Positions 55,472 through 64,000 of a stretch of 64,000 bases of DNA are shown in pieces. The position numbers and the translations under genes were made by a program. Source of the stretch: Amanita rubescens (taxonomy: Eukaryota; Basidiomycota; Agaricomycetes; Agaricales; Amanitaceae); the NCBI GenBank assembly GCA_015039365.1, contig WION01000217.1:1-64000 (forward strand), written 5' to 3'. The notes under the pieces are model-generated. The model worked only from the letters and a program-made list of their open reading frames with translations. It made no database searches and was not told where the DNA came from. How positions within the stretch are numbered: position 1 is the first letter of the stretch; each line of letters opens with the position of its first letter.

Positions 55472-56741
55472 GGAGTATACTACTGACCGGGCGTCATCTA
55501 ATGTTAATGTTAAGTACTAAAGGAAGATACCCTGTGCTTATTCGAATTCCGAAGCCCGAAAGGACAAGGTCGCACGGTGTTAGCCAAATGAAAATGAGTA
55601 GCGTGATATGTATTTCAAGAGGCAGCCATCGTGATTGACATAAATTTGACTTGTGTACCGCTGATCTCCCTTCCTTTCTTTCCCTTATTCACTCACCACA
55701 CCACCTCATACACTGAGGTAAACACTAGTGAAACTATATTGTCTTCATTTTCCTTGCTTCCTCTTGCCATTCCTGATTGTTAAAACTTTCTTTCTCCAAT
55801 GGCCCCAAAGCTGGCCATTGAATCTACACTCTTGCATAGCTTGTCATCCACTGTGGTATCCCTGTCTTTTGTTAACATGTCAATGTTGAGCATATTAATG
55901 AGTCTCCATCCTTGACTTTCATATTTCTTTAGAGCCAGTGAGTTGATTCTTTGTTGTCAGACCACATACAAGTGTTGATTCAATCACAAAATGTTGAAAA
56001 CAGATATACAGTACAGTAGTACAAAAGCAGAAAACTGAATGAGAAAGGCTGAAAGTACTATAGCTAATGAGTTAAACATGAGAGGATACTAGGGCAAGTT
56101 GACATGCCATTGAGTGGAGGTTTTACTAGGATGTGCTGAAGATACTAGGGGCAAGTTGACATGCCATCATTGAGTGGAGGTTTTACTAGGATGTGCTGAA
56201 TATACTATATCAGCAATTCCAGCTCAAAGAAGACAGGGACTGAGTTACATAATAAATTGTTAAGAACTATTTTCCTGAATTCAGCACACTCTTCATCAGA
56301 TGGGTGATGTTTGATGGTGAACCAATCACCGATGTCCTTTGACCTCAAGTAGTGATCCACTTCTTGTTCAACCAGTGCATGCTGGGTCTTCAGATAAAGT
56401 TTCCAGGCCTTGGTGAAGCCATCAGTGGAATTGCAGCCTTGCTGGACAATCCAAAAGGAATGTTCAAGACAAATAAGGATGGCTGTCCATGTAATGGTAA
56501 GAAACTGCAAATATAGAAAGGGTAGGATTAATCAGACCAAAGAGACAGTGCAAAGAAGGTGCCTATGTAATTGGGAATACTTGAGTGAAGGGAATGAAAG
56601 AAGGAAATATGACCTTACATTGAATTGAGTTTTCACAAGACCCTGAACATTCTTTACCTGTGAAATGTAGGCCTAGTATTAATGGAGTAGGGCAAGGAGA
56701 ATGGATGGGAGAAGACAGGTACAAACTAAACAAATGTTAGG
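55472..56741. other. AT-rich stretch with a local tandem duplication and a possible exon
   Basis: At 56089-56205 the block AAGTTGACATGCCAT...GAGTGGAGGTTTTACTAGG occurs twice in tandem. On the minus strand, 56510-56205 reads TDGFTKAWKLYLKTQHALVE and VDHYLRSKDIGDWFTIKHHP before a stop. That looks like real protein sequence of about 80 residues without a recognised family. The remainder shows no gene. Confidence 0.35.
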
Positions 56742-58770
56742 AATTCAAATTGAGCTAGGAGGCACACAGTGACTCACTGCCTGGATGGGATTTCATGGCA
56801 ACATGTCAGCAATTCAAATTGAGCTAGGAGGCACACAGTCACTCACAAGCTGGATGATATTTCATGGCAACATGTCAGCAATTCAAATTGAGCTAGGAGG
56901 CACACAGTCACTCACAAACTGGATGGGATTTCATGGCAACATGTCAGCAATTCAAATTGAGCTAGGAGGCACACAGTCACTCACTCCCTGGATGATATTT
57001 CATGGCAACATGTCAGCAATTCAAATTGAGCTAGGAGGCACACAGTCACTCACAAACTGGATGGGATTTCATGGCAACATGTCAGCAATTCAAATTGAGC
57101 TAGGAGGCACACAGTCACTCACTGCCTGGATGGGATTTCATGGCAACATGTCAGCAATTCAAATTGAGCTAGGAGGCACACAGTCACTCACTGCCTGGAT
57201 GGGATTTCATGGCAACATGTCAGCAATTCAAATTGAGCTAGGAGGCACACAGTGACTCACAAGCTGGATGGGATTTCATGGCAACATGTCAGCAATTCAA
57301 ATTGAGCTAGGAGGCACACAGTCACTCACTCGCTGGATGGGATTTCATGGCAACATGTCAGGAATTCAAATTGAGCTAGGAGGCACACAGTCACTCACTC
57401 CCTGGATGGGATTTCATGGCAACATGTCAGCAATTCAAATTGAGCTAGGAGGCACACAGTCACTCACTCCCTGGATGGGATTTCATGGCAACATGTCAGC
57501 AATTCAAATTGAGCTAGGAGGCACACAGTCACTCACTCGCTGGATGGGATTTCATGGCAACATGTCAGCAATTCAAATTGAGCTAGGAGGCACACAGTCA
57601 CTCACTCGCTGGATGGGATTTCATGGCAACATGTCAGCAATTCAAATTGAGCTAGGAGGCACACAGTCACTCACTGCCTGGATAGGATTTCATGGCAACA
57701 TGTCAGCAATTCAAATTGAGCTAGGAGGCACACAGTCACTCACTGCCTGGATGGGATTTCATGGCAACATGTCAGCAATTCAAATTGAGCTAGGAGGCAC
57801 ACAGTCACTCACAAGCTGGATGGGATTTCATGGCAACATGTCAGCAATTCAAATTGAGCTAGGAGGCACACAGTCACTCACTGCCTGGATAGGATTTCAT
57901 GGCAACATGTCAGCAATTCAAATTGAGCTAGGAGGCACACAGTCACTCACTCGCTGGATGGGATTTCATGGCAACATGTCAGCAATTCAAATTGAGCTAG
58001 GAGGCACACAGTCACTCACTCCCTGGATGGGATTTCATGGCAACATGTCAGCAATTCAAATTGAGCTAGGAGGCACACAGTCACTCACAAGCTGGATGGG
58101 ATTTCATGGCAACATGTCAGCAATTCAAATTGAGCTAGGAGGCACACAGTCACTCACTGCCTGGATGGGATTTCATGGCAACATGTCAGCAATTCAAATT
58201 GAGCTAGGAGGCACACAGTCACTCACTCCCTGGATGGGATTTCATGGCAACATGTCAGCAATTCAAATTGAGCTAGGAGGCACACAGTCACTCACTCCCT
58301 GGATGGGATTTCATGGCAACATGTCAGCAATTCAAATTGAGCTAGGAGGCACACAGTCACTCACTCCCTGGATGGGATTTCATGGCAACATGTCAGCAAT
58401 TCAAATTGAGCTAGGAGGCACACAGTCACTCACTCCCTGGATGGGATTTCATGGCAACATGTCAGCAATTCAAATTGAGCTAGGAGGCACACAGTGACTC
58501 ACAAGCTGGATGGGATTTCATGGCAACATGTCAGCAATTCAAATTGAGCTAGGAGGCACACAGTGACTCACAAGCTGGATGGGATTTCATGGCAACATGT
58601 CAGCAATTCAAATTGAGCTAGGAGGCACACAGTCACTCACTCCCTGGATGGGATTTCATGGCAACATGTCAGCAATTCAAATTGAGCTAGGAGGCATACA
58701 GTCACTCACTCGCTGGATGGGATTTCATGGCAACATGTCAGCAATTTAAATCAAGTGAAGGAGGCACACA
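56742..58770 (+). repeat. 69-bp minisatellite, about 29 near-identical copies
   Basis: The unit contains GGATTTCATGGCAACATGTC, AGCAATTCAAATTGAGCTAG and GAGGCACACAGTCACTCAC. Because 69 is a multiple of three, the plus strand is open over many units and would encode GFHGNMSAIQIELGG, then TQSLTxW. Copies are nearly invariant except for a four-base window before TGG (TGCC, TCCC, TCGC, AAGC or AAAC) and a C/G change that makes TCA or the stop TGA in four units. Edge copies at 58740 onward are degenerate. No promoter, start exon or domain adjoins it, so a protein is doubtful. Confidence 0.9.
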
Positions 58771-59166
58771 GCAGCTCACCTTCTAGATATGAGGTGAATC
58801 ATTTCTATCAATTTGGAATTCTCCATGTAACTTGCTTATTACCTCCTATTCATGACATTCAGAAGTTACCTTCCTATCACTTTGAAATTCTCACATCATC
58901 CCCCTTATCATTTGCATAATTAGTATATTGTCAAATGAGCTTAATGTCATACTCACATACTGAATACCCAGATTAAACTTTGTCACCAATATTTGGTCAT
59001 GATACTTACATCCTGAAACAACTGTCATCACCATCTTCCCTGGCTCAAGTAGAAGTGGACTCTCACATAATCCTTCTCAGTTTCAGTCATGGCTCAAGAA
59101 AATGCATTCAATTTGCATACCTGCTGATAGCAATGTCCAAACCAAGATGCAGCCTTGTAAATCAAG
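58771..59166. other. No recognisable gene
   Basis: AT-rich flank between the minisatellite and the 3' end of the GTPase gene. It has no open frame with a motif. Confidence 0.35.
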
Positions 59167-60482
59167 TTATCCTTTGTTTATTTGAGCACTCAAATCTCTA
59201 CAATTGAAGAAAAAATGTACCACTGTTGAGGTATTCTCAAAGATAAACCTCATAGAGAGATAAGTTGAAGGAACAGCATATGAGTGGATGACAGACTGGT
59301 TCAATGCATATTCAATGCAGACCTCTAGGTTATTCTGTTGGACAGTGACAAACAACATCTTCAGTGCCATGTCATCAATTGATGCCGCTGTCTGTTTGAT
59401 TAGTTCCCCAACTTGTTCCTGATGATTACCTTCATCCTCCTGGATAGCTGGGCATGCTATAAGTCCCAAGATTGGTCACTAAATGTGAAGAGACATACAT
59501 TCAAATCGCACATATGTGCAAGGTGGAAACTTGTAACCCTTAAGTGGCTTCTCAAATTTCTTCTCCAAGGCAGCACAAGCAACTTCTCTATTCTTCTCAT
59601 CATCTTCATTCCTATCATAGACCTGGGTGATGAGATCATCGAATTTCGTGAAGATTGCCACAACCGGAACTGTCTGTGGTCAGCCACAGTGAAGAGTCTG
59701 GAGATTCTAAATGATCTTACCATTGCCACATTGTTGCTCATTGAAGAACCTCTGTTCCAATCCCAATAACGGGCGAGATATGTCCGGGGCAAAACAAAAC
59801 CTGAACACATGGTCAGTTGCGCCACATAAAGGAAGGATAAAACTCACCATATTGCGTGTATTTGGTCCTTTACTTCATTTGCTTTTGCCTTCTCTTGTAT
59901 GAAAGAGACTACGTCCTGAAGTTCCTGCTCGCCTCCTGCCTCAAAACCAGGAGAGTCATGGAAGATGAACTGTGGGTTGCTCTCAAATGAAAACTCGTCA
60001 TGGACATTATGAATCCCTCGCTACAGCATCAAAGTCAACAACCTGGTTCAACTAGAGAAATGCACAAGGATCACCTTCGAGGTCGGGTTAATCTGTCGGT
60101 GGAAGGGATGATGAAAGTGAGGTATCAATTGAAGCGGATATCATACCTTGCTGTAAACTGGATCCTCCTTCGTATTGCAGACCCGCTTCAGCAGCGTCGT
60201 TTTACCGGCATTCGCCCTCCCGATAACGAGGATACGGAAGTGGGTGTACTTGGCCCGGAGTTTCGCAGCTTCTTCCGGGTCGGTCGTCATCGTTAATGCA
60301 GTTTTCGCAGCTTCTTCCAGGTCGGTCGTCATCGTTGATCCAGTTTTCGCAGCTTCTTCGGGGTCAGTCGTCATCGTTGATGCAGTGGGCGTGCTCTGCG
60401 ATCCCCGTCCGAACATCTTCTTCAGGCGATTGGAAAGTCCTTTAGACCCTTTGGCAGTCTGTGGCGGGCGTTGGTCAGCCAT
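59167..60482 (-). CDS. P-loop GTPase (AIG1/Ras-like G domain), Agaricomycete type
   Basis: Starts MADQRPPQTAKGSKGL at 60482. A basic N-terminus is followed by three tandem 14-residue repeats of TMTTDPEEAAKT. The G domain begins YTHFRILVIGRANAGKTTLL, a perfect P-loop GxxxxGKT, then CNTKEDPVYS. After two short introns comes NVHDEFSFESNPQFIFHDSP with the DSPGFEAGG switch motif, then ELQDVVSFIQEKAK. WFCFAPDISRPL and VPVVAIFTKFDDLI follow, with the TKFD base-recognition motif. The last exon has IKQTAASIDDMALKMLFVTV and NNLEVCIEYAL. At least five introns of about 45-60 bp fit GT-AG rules and no lesion is seen. Such GTPases are expanded in mushrooms and their role is unknown. It is on the same strand as the kinase gene, about 200 bp downstream of it. 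Confidence 0.8.
60267..60385 (-). repeat. 42-bp tandem repeat inside the GTPase gene
   Basis: Nearly three copies of a 42-bp unit encode TMTTDPEEAAKTGS, TMTTDLEEAAKTAL and TMTTDPEEAAK. The period is a multiple of three, so copy number can vary without shifting the frame. The repeat lies between the basic N-terminus and the G domain. Confidence 0.8.
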
Positions 60483-60684
60483 ATCGATGAGGGGAGGAGA
60501 TAAGAGCTTTCGGGTCCATCCACGAGGCTTCTCGTCACTTCAGTTCAGAACGCTCCTTATGGAAGGCGATCGTTATAGAGTTCTCCCACGTCATCCAAGC
60601 ACCGCAGAGCCTCATTGTTTTCGTAATATACTCTTTGGATAAGAGCCGTTTATCCCAAGTGGTTCATATCAAGGCGCCATATAA

Positions 60685-63514
60685 TCACAAAACCATAATC
60701 TTTTCCACAATATCCTCCATCGCAGGACGCCTCACCGCTTCCTTCACCCAACATTGCTTAATCAACTTCCACGCCCTATCACTCAAAGGCGGCTTTTCCA
60801 ATCGAGGCGGACGCTTCCCCCTTGAAGAGACAAGCTTCACGATTTGAATCTCATTCGCACCCTAGAAAGGTATAGTATCGAACTGGATCTATGCAATTTA
60901 CGCGTTGAGCGCCTAATTCGACCAACGATTTGGCGCACTCTCACCTCGTAATAAAGGCAACCAAAAGCATAAACATCCGATTTTTGCGTTCTTGCGGTCA
61001 ATTGCCCATCATCGTCTGATTCTGAGACATCTGCTTCCTCTTCATCCCAATTTCCGAGTAACTCAGGCGCCGCAAAGTTGTAATGTAGCGCTCCAGATTG
61101 CGTGACAGTAGCTTCTGAATGTCGAGTTAACCCAAAGTCGGCGATTTGAGCGTGGAAGTCACAGTCCAAAAGAACGTTGTCCTGCGATAGATATGTCAGT
61201 TATCTAACCAGGCAGGTTGAGGTGGACGTACGCCGCGGAGGTCGCCGTGAACTATGCCTTCTGAGTGGATGTATTGGATGCCTTCGGCTACTTCTAAAAT
61301 CTATAAAGATTGAGCTTTGAATATGAGCAGGTCAAGTGAACTCCGCACAAGTCTTTGGATCTCCAATGTCGAACGACCAGTCTTCTTTCTCCACTGAGAA
61401 AGAGTACCGTTCTTCATGTACGGCGATACAAGGAACATGCGAGAAGCCGATTCATCTTCAAAGATCCCAAGAAATGGCAGAACGCGCTCGTGATTTAAAG
61501 ATCGCCACATCAACGCTTCTCGACAGAAATCCTATCAAACAGCAATTGGTATATCCGTTCAAGATTAGTAAGCAAAACGGCTTACATCGTCATGACGAGT
61601 TTTATATAACAATTTCAGCGCAACGGCAGCTCCCTTGAGTTCTCCCTTGAAAACGAACCCAAATCCTCCGCGACCTACATAATCATAATCAACCTTGGCG
61701 TTAATCCCTTTGACGAACAAAGAGCTTGGTGTGACAGGCGTCTTTGTTATCATTTTCAGCATCAGTCGCCTGGCTCGGCGGTTCGCATCCGGTACTTCGG
61801 AACATGACAAATGGCCACTGCATAGCAGACGGAGCATAAAATCGAGCAAAAGCTCAGTGTCGGATTCACTAGTGAGTTGTAAAGCAACGTTGGCATAGTT
61901 CTTCGTTGTCAAGAGTGAGCGTGCAAGGTCGATTGTCGCTATATTGACGACAGAGCCGATAGGTGATCCTGGCTTATCAAGTTTAGCGAAAAAAAGTATA
62001 TGCTGTTCAACTTGCTTATTTTATACCTTTTCCCCTCGTAAAATTGTGAGCAGTGATGAAAGTGGAGAAGTGTTAGACCTAAGTTGAGGGTCTAGTTGTC
62101 CTTGGACCTCTGCATCTGCATATACCTTCAAAAGTAAGATTAAGCTTATATTCGACATCGGTCGTACTTTGATTTACTTTCGTATTGACATCTCTCGTCT
62201 GTATGCTCTTGTCAACTTTATTTGCTACAGCGTCCTTGAGTCTGATTAGTCTAGCTGGCCAGGGAATATAGTGGCATGACGTACCCCTTGAGATCCAGGG
62301 TCAAACTGGGGCCCGTTTATTTCGTGACGATCCTTCAAAAAAGTTTGGGAGGACGCTAGTTTTCGATCACGAACTATTGGGGGCACTTCAACACGGCGAA
62401 AACTCTCAATCAGGCCACTGACGACCGAAAGATCGATATTTTCATATTCGGTGTTCAGCTGCAGCTAAATCACGTTTAAGTGAAAAATGTTACAAATAGT
62501 ATGGTACCATCTCACCCAGAGACGCTCCATACACAATCCGAGTTTATCGATCGCGATTTTCTTTTGATACCTGGGCTTGAAAGCGTAATCCAAGCAATCT
62601 TTATCGAGGAACCGCGCCTTTAACCTAGAGACCTCGGCCCCCGCCCATTCACGCATGCTCAAATATGGAGCAATAACGAACGAGACGTCAAAGTAATCAT
62701 ATAATCGGTGATCTGCTGGTTTGCTCTGTTCTGCCCATACTCGCTCGAGGTCTGCGATAAGCATGGTTTGGATCTGGGATATGGATAAAGAATGAGTTGG
62801 AATTGGTGTGACGACGAAGAGAAGAAGCGTTTGATCGATGCTGGCATCCAAACTACGTGAGTCGGGTTTCGAACACAAAGGACTGATAACGTACACCCTT
62901 GGGGTCATCTTCGAAAAGAGGCCAATGGCAACTTCAAAGATGGGTTTAATCAAGTGTATCGGAAGCCCATAGCGGATGTTTGTAATATGAAAGATGAGGA
63001 CGTCGGAGAAGATGACGGAGAGCAAGGCGCATTTGCGGACCACTGAGTACTACGTTGGTGAGTCCCTACGGCCCATTTCAAATGAACACTGATGTTTACC
63101 GACATCTTGCTGTCCCTATTCTTGACGTTCAAAATTATCGCATTATTTGCCCCACACAACCATACACCTGCACAAGTGCCAGCTTTCAGAGATATATTCG
63201 CCTCATATATGCATATGCTTATACCTTCGTTGTCATCCCTATTTTGGAAGTCTGTGCCGAAAACTAGGTTGAGAAAGGCATCTAGTAGGACACTAGTTAG
63301 TTCGTTCAGCCATGCGTCTTCTAAAGATCTGACATACTTTTGTAATCGAAGGTCGATCCAAAGGCGGTGACAACCTTATGTCCGTCATTCAAGCTCCATC
63401 GTTTAATCTTTGCATCAAGGTTTCGCCTATGGGAATAAGCTATAGGGAGGAATAAATAATAATAGGGACGAACTGGAGCTCTCCTTGCTGATTGATGAGT
63501 TTGATGGCGGGCAT
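60685..63514 (-). CDS. RHD3/Sey1-like pseudo-GTPase fused to a protein kinase
   Basis: About 13 exons join in phase from MPAIKLINQQGEL. The first 260 residues follow RHD3/Sey1 GTPases: KIKRWSLNDGHKVVTAFGS, FLNLVFGTDF, GVWLCGANNAIILNVKN, MVRKCALLSVIFSDVLIFHI, SKPADHRLYDYFDVSFVIAP and LKARFLDKD. The P-loop is replaced by GSTFDYKN and the DxxG motif by NVKN, so nucleotide binding is unlikely. After a variable linker a TKL-type kinase follows: VGRGGFGFVFKGELKGAAVA with the VALK lysine, IQYIHSEGIVHGDLRG, ADFGLTRH, APELLG and SDVYAFGCLYYE, ending WVKEAVRRPAMEDIVEKIM. A TAG occurs at 60866-60868 unless a downstream acceptor is used. Membrane anchors of true Sey1 are absent. It could be a decoy or signalling protein; that is inference. 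Confidence 0.75.
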
Positions 63515-63569
63515 GGTGGGACACGAAAGGGGAAAGGCATCATGATCGTGAGCGTGCAGGCGAATCAAT

Positions 63570-64000
63570 AAAGGAAGGAACCCTAATACGACCGTGGGAA
63601 GCGTATAGACAGTACCACCGGAGAACGCCGAATATTTTAAATAAAAGACTCGCGTCGTCAATCGCCCTTGAGCGCAAATCCTCGTAAAGTGAGTATTCGA
63701 AACTTCTTCGGGTTACATGACGAGTGTTGTTTTCAACCCATTGGCACCTCTTAGTCGACTCGTCCCCACTTTAACTCGTGTGGGTCGCTGACATGAATGA
63801 CTTTCTGACTTTTTACGCTTTTGCCTTTTTTTTTTTTTTTTCGTTCCTTTTTTTCTGACCCTTGATTCATAGGCTGGACTACCACCACGCATCTTCTCAA
63901 TTCCTGGTGATGGATTCACTGCCGCGTGACGAAGGTCTCGAGTACTATGATCGCCACGTCATCAGCACCGAAATCATCTAACCGGTATTGAAACTTAAGA
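63570..64000. repeat. Dispersed repeat, copy 2 (runs to the window end)
   Basis: Shares AAGGAAGGAACCCTAATAC, GTACCACCGGAGAACGCCGA, AGTCGACTCGTCCCC, the T-rich tract and ACTTAAGA with 51897-52690 in the same order. It lies just upstream of the RHD3-kinase start, so it may contain that gene's promoter region. It lacks the solo LTR seen in copy 1. Confidence 0.65.

Noticed and set aside
56785..58497. Long repetitive open frames of 156 and 409 codons over the 69-bp array taken as a protein gene
   Set aside because: The frame is open only because the period is a multiple of three; it is broken by TGA in four units, and no start exon, signal or flanking domain is visible.
56742..58770. CRISPR-like array at 56.7-58.8 kb
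   Set aside because: There are no unique spacers; the repeats are directly abutting 69-bp units in a eukaryotic genome.
1..64000. tRNA or rRNA genes
   Set aside because: No cloverleaf with A and B box motifs or rRNA-like conserved blocks was recognised on either strand by eye.

Overview
This window is nuclear DNA of a filamentous fungus, most likely an Agaricomycete (mushroom-type basidiomycete). The signs are coding sequence broken by many 45-60 bp GT-AG introns with CTNAC-like branch sites, fungal gene families (ISWI, TET/JBP-like oxygenase, ankyrin protein with a DVDLFLWG motif, P-loop GTPase, TKL-type kinase, FIST-like protein), and hAT, Ty1/copia, solo LTR and long-TIR elements. No rRNA, tRNA, CRISPR or bacterial operon was seen. 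It is a transposon-dense, mostly accessory region.

Layout. 1-7157: one GGAGTCC-array element, a truncated copia gag, and a second array element (A) carrying a solo LTR. 7157-13285: a large unknown gene on the minus strand, cut in two by a 3.1 kb TIR element. 13548-16092: a 2.5 kb palindromic element with an 8-bp target duplication. 16093-24027: debris including a solo LTR, a decayed TET/JBP-like oxygenase gene, an SDR fragment and a copia pol fragment. 24028-26789: element B, an inverted copy of A. 26785-49260: a nested and rearranged block. 49260-52700: unknown coding sequence, an acid-sphingomyelinase pseudogene, a dispersed repeat and a solo LTR. 53012-55471: a small conserved gene (with an LTR in its intron) head-to-head with a FIST-like gene. 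56742-58770: a 69-bp minisatellite of about 29 copies. 59167-63514: a P-loop GTPase gene and, beside it on the same strand, a gene joining an RHD3/Sey1-like domain that has lost its P-loop to a protein kinase domain.

The central result is the history of 26785-49260. Two 3,735-bp hAT copies of the same length, with matching predicted proteins, lie in opposite orientation (34834-38568 and 45052-48786). Their 8-bp target duplications are swapped as exact reverse complements, so the 6.5 kb between them was inverted by recombination between the two copies. Turning that segment back repairs five things: both hAT target duplications, the 9-bp duplications of two GGAGTCC elements nested in each other, the reading frame of an integrase-like gene whose halves now lie 16 kb apart, and the reading frame of an ISWI pseudogene.

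The genes that look most intact are the two hAT transposases, the small conserved gene at 53 kb, the FIST-like gene, the GTPase, and most of the RHD3-kinase gene. The rest are fragments or pseudogenes. All calls come from reading the sequence; family names rest on remembered motifs and no search was run.
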